Shown here: piece after piece, positions 47,201 to 58,158 of the stretch
Layout of the letters: each line of letters opens with the position of its first letter
How positions within the stretch are numbered: the first letter of the stretch is position 1
DNA from: Pseudozyma flocculosa PF-1
Taxonomy: Eukaryota; Basidiomycota; Ustilaginomycetes; Ustilaginales; Ustilaginaceae
Direction of reading: 5' to 3'
Assembly: GCF_000417875.1 (NCBI RefSeq)
Contig: NW_006920879.1
Coordinates: 625,211-689,210 of the forward strand
Length of the DNA stretch: 64,000 nt
Notes under the pieces: generated by a model
Told to the model about the DNA's origin: nothing
The model's database searches: none
Seen by the model: the letters and a program-made list of their open reading frames with translations, nothing else
Position numbers and translations under genes: made by a program

Positions 47201-48397
47201 CAGCTGGCTCGCCGCCGCCCTTCGTCAAGCTGCGCTTTGCCTTGCCTTGCCTGCGATCTCGATCCACCGCCGTGGATAGGGGCCAGGCCGAAGCGTCCAA
47301 GGCTCTCCGTGGCCAGCCGGCTGGGCAAGCAGAGGCCAGGCAGGGCGGCGTGTTTGGTTGTGCGTGGCCGTCTCGAATTGCCAGGTAGGCTGCCTGCCTG
47401 CCGGCCTAGCCTGTTTCCCTCTCTGGCCTGCGCCCGCCTGCCTCACGCACGCCTGGCGATCGCGGCACGCCCGGCCCCCGAAGTGCGTCGCCCTGGCCAA
47501 GCCCTCACTTGGCCGCCTCCGCCGCCGTTGGATCGACGCTCGGTGCCCCTGATCGCCTCTGCGACCTGCTCTACGCCTAGGTGGTGTCCGTACGTACTCG
47601 CGATCTGACGGTCAGCGAGCCGTTCCGCCGTCATCAAGTCAGAGGAAGCCCTTTCGAGGAGGCCTAGCCTGACCCCGCCCTACGGCTCACGATTAGAGGT
47701 TGATGAAGGCAGGCGTCCTGGTCGGCCAGGGACGAAAGAAAGAGGGATTGCCTGTGAGGCAGGCAGGGTTGCTTTCACTTCGGCCAAAAAGGTTTGGAGC
47801 TCTGCCAAAGTCTCCAAGCCCGGGCCATCTACCTGTTTGGCCTGGCAGCGGCCCGTCAGAAGGCAGGCGAGCCAGGCCAGGGGGCTGGAGCGAGAGGCGG
47901 GGGATCGACGCGCGCGTCGGGCAGAGGAGAGGCAGGGGTCGGCCAGGCAGTCGGCGGGCTGAGGAGCAAGCTAAGGCCAGGGCAACACATACAGCCGTAG
48001 CCTGGCCGGTGCACGCCTTGCGGCAGGCGGCTCCTTGTCACCGTCTCCTGCCCGCCAGCCGCCCTGCCCGAGAAAGGGTGCGTGCCGGGCCAGCGTGAAG
48101 CAGGAGACTCTGAGGAGAGGCAGGCAGGCGGGCGGGCGCCGACGAAACCCTCGCTGCACGCCGTTGCGCGCTGGCCGGCTCGCCCTGCCTGCCACGCCCT
48201 GCCTGCCTCGCCTGCTCGCTCGGTCGTTGGGTTTTTCGCCAGCTTCAGGGCTTCGAGCCAGCTTGCGTTGACTTTTTCCTGTTTCTTTGGCGTGGTCGCC
48301 CAAGGTCCGGCCCCCCTGCGTCGTGTTTGCGTGCGATTTCGAATCGAAGTGCCTATCCGCGGCCCCTCGCACCTGCTGGAGACAGCCCCGTCACGCC

Positions 48398-48429
<32 letters not shown>

Positions 48430-49172
48430 CCGGCGCCGCCTAAACTCGACCACCACCTGCCTCAGCCCCTACCCTCGCTGGCTCGGCCCTCGCTCCGTAT
48501 CGCACCCTCACCCTCTCGCTCACCCTCTCCCTCTCCTGCGAAGCCATCGTGCTTGTTCCTCCGACCCTTCCGCCGCCCGCCCGCCGCCGCCAGCCGCCCA
48601 AACGCCGCGCCCGCCAGTCCTGCCTGCTCCCAGGCCAAACGAACCACTTGCCACCACCACCACCTCCGTCCCGCACCCCTCACCTCCCGCCAACCACCCC
48701 CCTCCTCTCATCACCAACCGCCTGTCCCGACGTCCTTGACCGCCTCTCCGACTGACGGTGCCCAAACGCAAGGCTAGCTTGATTCCCTTCTCTGATCGCA
48801 TCAGGGACTTGGGACAAGGCTGCTCTTGCCAGCGACGTAGCGTACGGACAAATCTGTACAGAGACCGCTGTGCTCTGCTCCTTGGCGCTCCCCCACCGCC
48901 TCTTTCTCGCGACGGCAAGCTTCGAACTACACACTCTGCCACGACCGGCCGAGACAGCGTCTTGATCCGCACCGCCAACAGCCTGGACAATTGAACGGGG
49001 CGATCGCGGGCGACGTCGAGACTCGACAGTCTTCCCTTCACGAACTTCCCTTATCTTCCCTCTTTCTCTCACTCTTCGCTTGCACCGATCCACCATCATC
49101 GCCCTTTCTCTCTCGCGCTTCCATCCTCGAGCTCCCTAGGCCGACGCTAGCGGGCTAGAACAGACCGCCGGC
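44293..49172. other. 4.9-kb gene-free region between GAS1 and FKS1
   Basis: Divergent promoter region of two cell-wall genes. It contains an ACGCGT at 44792-44797, many GCCTGCC/GGCCAGG motifs and a GGCA tetramer run at 48400-48430. A CT-rich leader of about 600 bp before FKS1 is probably its long 5' UTR or promoter, with in-frame stops. Open frames of up to about 230 codons are GC artefacts with no motifs. No RNA gene or transposon seen. Confidence 0.6.
48400..48430. repeat. GGCA tetranucleotide repeat
   Basis: Seven or eight uninterrupted GGCA units about 740 bp upstream of FKS1. Confidence 0.93.
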
Positions 49173-52100
49173 ATGTCTTCACATCACGGCCCCGGCGGCG
49201 GCCACCCGCCCCAGCAGCCGCCCAATCCGTTCAACGGCCCCGCCTACAACGACGACAATGGTTCCGAGGCCAGCTACTTCCCCAACGAGAGGCGCGACAC
49301 GTTTGCGTCCGAGGGCAGCGTGGCCGAGCTTATCCCCGGCCAGAGCTACGACGGCGACTCGTACGAGGGCGGCTCTTACGCCTACAGCGGCGAGCAGGGC
49401 GGCCAGCGCGCCTATGGCCACGGGCCCGCCAGCGGCTTTGGCCAGAGCTCGTACGCCGCCTCGGGCATCTCGAGCCCGTACCCGGACATGCCCGCGGGCG
49501 GGTATCGTCAGAGGGAGCCGTACCCGGCTTGGACCGCCGAGCACAACATCCCGCTTTCCAAGGAGGAGATCGAGGACGTCTTTATCGACCTCGCCAACAA
49601 GTTCGGCTTCCAGCGCGACAGCATGCGCAACATGTACGACCACCTGATGATCATGCTCGACTCGCGCGCGAGCCGGATGAGCCCGCAGCAGGCGCTCGTC
49701 ACGCTCCACGCCGACTACATCGGCGGCGAGCACGCAAACTACCGCAAGTGGTACTTTGCCGCCCAGCTCGACCTCGACGACGCCATCGGCAAGTCGCAGA
49801 ACCCGGGCCTTGCGCGCGCCGCCAGCATTGCCAACCGCGGCGCCAAGACGGCCCGCGGGCCCGCGGCCAAGCTGCAGAACGCCAGCGCCAAGTCGCTCGA
49901 GAGCGCCTCGTCGCGGTGGCGCGACGCCATGAACCGGATGAGCGACTACGACCGCCTCCGCCAGATCGCCCTCTACCTGCTCTGCTGGGGCGAGGGCGGC
50001 CAGGTCCGGTTCGTGCCCGAGTGCCTCTGCTTCATCTTCAAGTGCGCCGACGACTATTACCGCTCGCCCGAGTGTCAGAACCGGATGGAGCCGGTGCCCG
50101 AAGGCCTCTACCTGCGCGCCGTCGTCAAGCCCCTCTACCGCTTCCTGCGCGACCAAGTGTTTGAGGTGGTCGACGGCAAGTTTGTCAAGAAGGAGCGCGA
50201 CCACGACAAGATCATCGGCTACGACGACGTCAACCAGCTCTTCTGGTACCCGGAGGGCATCGGCCGCATCATCCTCAACGACAAGACGCGCCTGGTCGAC
50301 GTCCCGCCGAGCCAGCGCTTCATGAAGTTTGACAAGATCGACTGGCCGCGCGTCTTTTTCAAGACGTACAAGGAGAAGCGCTCCTTCTTCCACCTGCTCG
50401 TCAACTTCAACCGCATCTGGATCCTGCACATTTCCGTCTTCTTCTACTACACGGCCTACAACGCGCCCAAGGTCTACACGTCGCTCAACCCGACGCCCGC
50501 CCAGGCCTTCTCGGCCGCGGCCCTCGGCGGCGCCGTGTCGACCCTGATCATGATCGCGGCCACCATGGCCGAGTTTTCCTACATTCCCACCACTTGGAAC
50601 AACACGAGCCACCTGATGCGCCGCATGATCTTCCTCCTGGTCTGCCTCGCCGTCACCGTCGCGCCCGCCGTCTACATCCACGGCTTCAACAACTCCGGCA
50701 CCATCCCCAACATCATCGCCTACGTCCACATCGCCGTCAGCGGCTGCATCACCGCCCTGTTCTCCATCGTGCCCTCTGGCCGCATGTTTGGCGACCGCGT
50801 GGCGGGCAAGGCGCGCAAGTACCTGGCCAACCAGACGTTTACGGCCAGCTACGCGCCGCTCGACAAGAAGCACCGCGCCGTCAGCATGCTGCTGTGGGCG
50901 CTCGTGTTTGGCTGCAAGCTCACCGAGAGCTACTTCTTCCTCACCCTCTCGTTCCGTGACCCGCTGGCCGTCATGGTCACCATGAAGGTGCAGGGCTGCA
51001 GCGACAAGTACTTTGGCACCGCGCTCTGCTCCAACCAGCCCGCGTTTGCGCTCACCATCATGGTCATCATGGACCTCTCGCTCTTCTTCCTCGACACCTT
51101 CCTGGTGAGTGCCGGCCTGCGTCGGCCTGTGGGCCTCTGGCGATCTCGCCCCCCGCTCCGCCGCTTGCGAGACCGACCGCCGCCCTTTTCTCTGCGCGAC
51201 GCTGACTTTTTCTTTGCACGCTTCCGATGCCCGCCTCATCTCCCGTGTTCACTGCGCTCCTTTCCGACGCCCGCAGTGGTACGTCATCTGGAACACCGTC
51301 TTTAGCATTGGCTGGTCGTTTTCGATGGGCCTGTCGATCTGGACGCCCTGGACCGACATCTTCCAGCGCCTGCCGAAGCGCATCTACGCCAAGCTGCTCG
51401 CCACCGCCGACATGGAGATCAAGTACAAGCCCAAGGTGCTCGTGTCGCAGGTGTGGAACGCCATCATCATCTCGATGTACCGCGAGCACCTGCTCTCGAT
51501 CGACCACGTCCAGAAGCTCCTCTACCACCAGGTGCCCGCCGGCGAGAATGGCAAGCGCACCCTCCGCGCCCCCACCTTTTTCATCAGCCAGTCGGACAAG
51601 GGCATCAAGCCCGAGTTCTTCCCCAAGGGGTCCGAGGCCGAGCGCCGCATCAGCTTCTTTGCCCAGTCGCTCACCACGGCCGTCCCCGAGCCGCTGCCGA
51701 TCGACGCCATGCCGACGTTCACCGTGCTGGTGCCGCACTACAGCGAAAAGATCCTCCTCTCGCTGCGCGAGATCATCCGCGAGGAGGACCAGAACACGCG
51801 CGTCACGCTGCTCGAGTACCTCAAGCAGCTGCACCCCGTCGAGTGGGACAACTTCGTCAAGGACACCAAGATCCTCGCCGAGGAGAGCCAGGGCTTTGGC
51901 GGCAGCTCGCCGTTCGGCGGCGACAGCGACGAAAAGTCGGGCACCAAGGGCTCCGCCAAGACCGACGACCTGCCCTTCTACTGCATCGGTTTCAAGTCTG
52001 CGGCGCCCGAGTACACGCTGCGCACGCGCATCTGGTCGTCGCTGCGCGCCCAGACCCTCTACCGCACCGTGTCTGGCTTCATGAACTACAGCAAGGCGAT

Positions 52101-54690
52101 CAAGCTCCTCTACCGAGTCGAGAACCCCGAGGTGGTGCAGCTGTTTGGCGGCAACACCGAGAAGCTGGAGCGCGAGCTGGAGCGCATGTCGCGCCGCAAG
52201 TTCAAGTTTGTCATCTCGATGCAGCGCTACTCCAAGTTCAACAAGGAGGAGCACGAGAACGCCGAGTTCCTGCTGCGCGCCTACCCGGACCTCCAGATCG
52301 CCTACCTCGACGAGGAGGCGCCGCGCAAGGAGGGCGGCGAGTCGCGCTGGTTCTCGGCCCTCGTCGACGGACACTCGGAGCTGCTTCCCAACGGCAAGCG
52401 CAGGCCAAAGTTCCGCGTCGAGCTGCCCGGCAACCCGATCCTCGGCGATGGCAAGTCCGACAACCAGAACCACGCCATCATCTTCCACCGCGGCGAGTAC
52501 GTGCAGCTCATCGACGCCAACCAGGACAACTACCTCGAGGAGTGCCTCAAGATCCGCAGCGTGCTCGGCGAATTCGAGGCCTTCAACATCCCCAACCAGA
52601 ACCCCTACGGCAGCGGCCACCAGGAGTTTGCCAAGGCGCCCGTGGCCATCCTCGGCTCTCGCGAGTACATCTTCTCGGAGAACATTGGCATCCTCGGCGA
52701 CGTTGCCGCCGGCAAGGAGCAGACGTTCGGCACCATGGCCGGCCGTGGCCTGGCGCAGATCGGCGGCAAGTTCCACTACGGCCACCCCGACTTCCTCAGC
52801 GCCATCTTTATGACGACGCGCGGCGGCGTCTCCAAGGCGCAGAAGGGCCTCCACCTCAACGAGGACATCTACGCCGGCATGACGGCCTTTGGACGTGGCG
52901 GACGGATCAAGCATTGCGAGTACTACCAGTGCGGCAAGGGCCGTGACCTCGGCTTTGGCACCATCCTCAACTTCACCACCAAGCTGGGCAACGGAATGGG
53001 CGAGCAGATGCTGTCGCGCGAGTACTACTACCTCGGCACGCAGCTGCCCGTCGACCGCTTCCTCACCTTCTACTACGGCCACCCCGGCTTCCACATCAAC
53101 AACATCCTCGTCATCCTCTCGGTCCAGCTCTTCATGTTCACGCTCGTCTTCATCGGCACGCTCAACTCGCAGCTGCGCGTGTGCGCCTCGACCAACAGCG
53201 AGTACATTGTCGGCACCGGCGGCTGCTACTACCTCAACCCCGTGTTCCTGTGGATCAAGCGCACCGTCATCTCGATCTTCCTCGTCTTCATGATCGCCTT
53301 CCTGCCCCTCTTTCTCCAGGAGCTCTCGGAGCGCGGCGCCGTGTCGGCCTTTGTCCGCCTCGCCAAGCACTTCATGAGCCTGAGCCCCATGTTCGAGGTC
53401 TTCTCGACGATGATTTACTCGCACTCGATCATCAGCAACCTCACCTTTGGCGGCGCCCGCTACATCGCCACGGGACGAGGCTTCGCCACCACCCGCCAGA
53501 GCTTTGCGCTGCTCTACAGCCGCTTCGCCGGCCCCTCGATCTACTCGGGCATGCGCCTGCTGCTGCTGCTCCTCTACATCACCCTCACCCTGTGGATCCC
53601 GCACCTGATCTACTTCTGGATCAGCATCGTCTCGCTGTGCATCGCGCCGTTCCTCTTCAACCCGCACCAGTTCTCGATCTCGGACTTTATCATCGACTAC
53701 CGCGAGTTCCTCCGCTGGATGTCGCGCGGCAACAGCCGCAGCCACGCCAACTCGTGGATCGGCTACTGCCGCCTCAGCCGCACCAAGGTGACGGGCTACA
53801 AGAAGAAGCGCCTCGGCCACCCCTCGGAGAAGCTGGCCGGCGACGTGCCCCGCGCCGGCTGGAGGACGATCCTGTGGGCCGAGGTCGTCTTCCCCATCTG
53901 CCTCGCCATCATCTTCGTCGTCGCCTACTCGTTCGTCAAGAGCTTCCACACCCGCGGCGACCCTGCCCAGGGCGCCATTGTGCGCATCGCCATCATCGCC
54001 CTCGGCCCCATCGTGTGGAACGCCGCCGTGCTGCTGGTCCTCTTCCTCATCAGCATGTTCCTCGGCCCGGCGCTCAACAACTGCTGCGCCAAGTTTGGAT
54101 CGGTCATGGCCTCGATCGCCCACCTGCTCTCGGTCGTCGGCCTGATTGTGGCCTTCGAGTTCCTCTGGTTCCTCGAGCTGTGGAACACGTCGCACGCCGT
54201 CCTCGGCGTCATTGCCGTCATCGCCATCCAGCGCGCCATCTTCAAGATCCTCATCGCGCTGGTGCTGTCGCGCGAGCTCAAGCACGACGAGACCAACCGG
54301 GCCTGGTGGACCGGACGCTGGTACGGCCGCGGCCTCGGCGGCCACGCCTTCAGCCAGCCGGCGCGCGAGTTTGTCGTCAAGATCATCGAGATGAGCCTCT
54401 TCTCGGCCGACTTCCTCACGGCGCACATTCTCCTGTTTGCGCTGTCGCTGCCGACCTTGATCCCCTTCTTCGACAAGGCGCACTCGACGGCGCTCTTCTG
54501 GCTGCGCCCGTCGAAGCAGATCCACGCGCCCATCTTTTCGCTCCGGCAGAGGAAGCAGCGCAGGTCGATCGTGTGGCGCTACTCGCTCCTCTTCATCCTC
54601 GCCTACGCCGTCTTCCTCGCGCTCATCGTGCTGCCCGCCATCTTCTCGTCGACGATAGACCTCAACTGCAGCTTCTGCAAGTCGATCTGA
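49173..54690 (+). CDS. FKS1: 1,3-beta-glucan synthase catalytic subunit (GT48)
   Basis: Polymerises UDP-glucose into beta-1,3-glucan at the plasma membrane, controlled by Rho1. Two exons, 49173-51104 and 51277-54690 (172-nt intron between codons, GTGAGT donor), 1781 residues, normal for FKS proteins. A disordered N-terminus leads to the Fks1 N-domain ([38 protein letters not shown] region, here [20 protein letters not shown]). A first transmembrane cluster follows, then the cytosolic catalytic region ([85 protein letters not shown]), and a large C-terminal membrane domain. The echinocandin hot-spot-1 position reads FLTLSFRDP (589-597). Hot-spot 2 aligns with LWIKRTVIS (about 1302-1310), unlike the DWVRRYTLS of ascomycete yeasts. 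Confidence 0.97.
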
Positions 54691-55835
54691 GCAGTTGGCC
54701 AAGCGCCCGACGCATTCCTCCGCCACGCAAAAAACGCGCGTCCTGCCTTCCTCTGACGCAACGTCGCTCCTTTGCCCTCGTCAGCCGAGGGGGCCCCGTC
54801 GCTCGCCATCGCTCTCTCCGAGGTCGACGACGACCCCAGCACTTCCTCTCTCTCTCCTCTCTCAAACTTGTAGCATCGCGATTCCACAACCACAAGCCGC
54901 CGCATACCGCGCCGCGACGATTTCGACGGACATCGATCGACCGGCGAGGCGCCCGGCGCCCTAGCATACCGTCGGCTAGCTCGGGGGGATGCGAACGAGC
55001 TTAGTCCCCGCACATATCCTCGAACCCCCTGCTCTGCAACGTTCTTTCCACATGCTTGCCCCGCCCTGGGTCGCAGTCGGCGGCCGTCCGGCGGAGCACG
55101 CAGCTTCCGGCCCTCCGGCCTTGCTCGAAGCACCGCTCCGCTGGAAGAGGACGACGCGGTCGTCGCGGATGGCTGGCGCTCGAGGGCGGGCGCTACTCGT
55201 CGCATGCACGCAAGCAGGCGAGCTCCATCGGCGCCTCCCATCCCGCCTCGCTCTGCCCCATGGATCTCCGTGGCGCCGTGTCTCGCTGCCCTGTCAAATA
55301 CGCGCACCGTCCCTTGTGTTTTCCGGCTTTCGTCTCGTTCGCCATCGTTTCCCCGCCCATTGTCTCCACTCCCTCCCTCTGCTAGGCTCACCCACCCACC
55401 CGCAGTCGCCTCATTCTGTCGCTTCTTGTCGTGCATGCTTACAAACGAATGGACCATCTGACTTTGCAGAAAGCTCGAGCTCGAGGGCCGCCATTGCCTC
55501 GTGGCCTGGGTGCCCAGAGATGCATGTGAGCGGTGCTGTGGATGAGGCGAACGAGAATGGCGCAGGCGCTCTCGGGTTGGTTGGGCCCGCCTGCCATTTT
55601 CATTTCCCCGCCCACGACGCGTCTGGGCTGACGCGCCCCGGCACCCTGGACCTCCACCACCACCACCACATCCTCTCTCCTCCATCCTCTGAACCACCCG
55701 CTTCGTCCAGCTCGGACCCCCCTCGCCACCGCGCCTCGTCTCTCCGCACGCAATCCGACTGCCTACCCCTTCCTTAGCCTGCGCACCTGCCATCATCAGC
55801 TCAAAACTGCTCGGGGATCCGCTCCTGCCGCCCAA
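54691..55835. other. FKS1-CENP-L intergenic region
   Basis: 1.15 kb, both genes on the + strand. It holds the FKS1 3' UTR and the downstream promoter, with a CACCAC patch at 55651-55669 and an ACGCGT hexamer at 55617-55622. Long minus-strand frames overlap it but show no domain. Confidence 0.6.
55617..55622. promoter_or_regulatory. candidate MCB (ACGCGT) site upstream of the CENP-L-like gene
   Basis: Perfect ACGCGT 214 bp upstream of the start codon. Only suggestive given the high GC content. Confidence 0.25.
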
Positions 55836-57627
55836 ATGCCACCCAAACTCGACCAGGGCATCTCGGCCTCTCGCGCAGGCTCAGCCCAGAAGCGGCCCCC
55901 ACAGACCGCCAGAAGGGGCAGGCCGCTCGGTGTACCAAGGCCCGCTGCCGCAAGGCGCAGCAACGCCGCAGACGACTCGAACGCATCCACGGCCACGACA
56001 AGGGCGGCGGCGGCGCCGAGAAGAGCCAATGCCAAGGCAAAGGGCAAGCAGAAGGCCCCGGCGCCGTCCGAAGACGAACGCGACTCTTCAAGTCGCGCCG
56101 ACGACAGCGTCTCCAGCCAGGCCGGTCCAGGTGCAAACGCCGAATGGTGTGTCCCCGACAGTGAGTGAGGCGCTCTCGAGCTGACATCCAGGCCGAGACC
56201 CACCGCTTCCACCAAGCGCCGCTGACCGGCAAGCGTTCCTCTGGCCCGCTCTCCGACTGGCAGGGATCCTGCTGGACCGCACGCTGCACCTCTACTCGAT
56301 CTCGCCGCTGCACTTTTCGGGACTTCCCGGATCCATACGCAAGGTCTCGCCGGCGCTCTTTAGACTGCTGCGAGCCGAGCTCTACCAGTACGTCAACCTG
56401 CGCCTCAGCGACGGTCTCGGCTTCCTCGAGGACGCCAACACGCTGTCAAATGCCCGAGACAGCTCCAGCGGCGACCTGATCCCGCCCGCTAGGCGCAGGC
56501 GCACCGATCTGGGCAAAGTAGGGCGGGTCCGCATCGACTTTGTCAAGGACGAAGACTTCCTCGACGGCTTCGACGGCAGCAGGCCGGCGTCGGACCTCGA
56601 GGATCAATACAGGCCGTGGATCATCGAGATGGAGCTTGGCCTGCCCGTGACACGGGATGGCGTCGGGTCGTCCAGGGCCATGGCGGCCGAGGCGCAGTCG
56701 GCAGAGCTGTGCCACATCGTCTTCCTGCCCGGACGATCAGGCTCGGACCCGAACCTCGACTCGCACTCCTACCCCTTGATCCTCACAAAGGCACCCTCGG
56801 TGGCTCTGGGAGGCGACCAGCCGCTGGGCACGTCGAGCAACGCGGGACGCCTGATCCTGACGCACGCGCTCGACTGGCTGCAGAAGCGGTTCGACTGCCG
56901 GATCTCGCAGGGGAGCGGGGCCATGTCGATTGCCTCGATGCTGCGCGGGCCCTCGCTCGAGGCGCTGGCAGAGGTGGTGGTCAAGCAGACGAGGATGATG
57001 AGCGGGGCCAAGAGGGGCAGGATGCGCTCGGCCAAGCAGCAGCAGGTCGACGCCGACGTCAAGCCCGTCGAGATGTCGTTCGCCTTCCCCATCACGATCG
57101 ACGATCCGAGCGGGCCGGCCAACGGCAGGGCTCCCAGCAAGATGGACGGCCCGGCGCCTGAGCTCGCCACCATCACATTGACGGTCCCTTGGGACCTTTG
57201 CATGCAGCTCGTCGACGGGCTATCCGAGGGTGAGTTGCAGTCGTCGCCGTCGTCGCGTTTCAGCCCGCGCGCAAGAATGTCGTCTAAGTGATCACCGACT
57301 CAACCTCGATGTCTCTCCCCTGCGTGCACATTCTTTCCGCCGTCAGATCAACCGCTGCTGCCGGCCTTGAATCACTACCTGGCGGCGCATACGTCGATAC
57401 CGCTGGATCGGCTGGAGCTGGTGCGGATCGGAGTGGCGGGCGTCAATGTGGGGGCCGGGCAAGGTTCGGTGCGCCTCAAGGTGAGCGCCGTACCCTCGGC
57501 GGCTGCGCAAAAGGAGGCGGGCGCCAATGCGCAGCAGTCCAAGAAGTCGACGTTGAACGAGGCGGACAGGGCTCGGGCCGGGATCGTGGTCGGGTTCCTG
57601 CGAGATCTGGCCGATGGCGGCCGTTGA
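55836..57627 (+). CDS. probable CENP-L/Fta1-like kinetochore protein
   Basis: Three exons in my model: 55836-56160, 56264-57229 and 57347-57627, about 523 residues. The N-terminal 108 residues are basic, Ala/Ser-rich and disordered (AAPRRANAKAKGKQKA). After the first intron (103 nt; branch-like CTGAC, pyrimidine tract, GGCAG) comes ILLDRTLHLYSISPLHFSG, then an LFRLLRAELYQYVNLRL helix, SYPLILTKAP, and LTHALDWLQKRFDCRIS. The combination LYxxSPLxxF, later PL..L..LDWL...FDCR, is the pattern I know from the CENP-L/Fta1/Iml3 family, part of the inner-kinetochore CENP-N/L (Mis15/Fta1) module. The C-terminus (VGVNVGAGQGSVRLK-like) fits a beta-rich end. The first-intron acceptor could instead be at 56191 or 56233. 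A further GTGAGC at 57481 is left unspliced because the frame stays open. Function inferred from motif memory, not a search. Confidence 0.55.
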
Positions 57628-58158
57628 GCCGCAGTGGCGGTGGCGGTGGGACGGGGTCGTCTATGTGATGGCCCGGGTGGTGGCAGGACACTGGCTGCCC
57701 CACCGTGGATCCGCATTGTGCTGTGCTAGATGTTGTCGGGGTCGACGCCGTCGCAAACGAGGGCCAGGCCCAGCGACAACAGACAACGCCTGGGAGGTTG
57801 TGTGGGCAGGGCAGTCTTGGCTGTGGGCTGAGGCGGCCGAATGACGGTGGCAGCGGGCGTGAGGTTTGTGTTGCGGGCGGGCGGCCAAAATCGCGCTGCG
57901 GCTCGTCAGGGGCTGCCCCGAGACCCCAGCCGGCCCTCCACCACCACCACCATCATCATCACCGTCATCGCCGCTATCGTAGTCTACAACCCATCGAGTA
58001 CTTGATACCACCTCGACGCTTCCAACAACCACGACGCCGCACCTGGCCTCACGATACAGCGACCCGTCCTCACCACTGCACCCGGCCTGCCCCTCGACCC
58101 GTCCACCGCTTCGTCCCGACCACCGACCACCGACACCCACACCCACACCACCCCGACC
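57628..58158. other. CENP-L-like/YKT6 intergenic region
   Basis: 531 bp on the + strand with CACCAC/CATCATCA near 57937-57966 and CACACC before the YKT6 ATG. No gene recognised. Confidence 0.6.

Noticed and set aside
51067..54726. 1219-codon open frame antisense to FKS1
   Set aside because: Exact shadow of the FKS1 codon bias (Leu/Val/Glu/Arg-rich), no motif; the sense strand is unmistakable FKS1.
56161..56191. 31-nt first intron in the CENP-L-like gene
   Set aside because: Sites and phase fit, but 31 nt is far below all other introns here; the 103-nt alternative ending at 56263 has a better branch site and pyrimidine tract.
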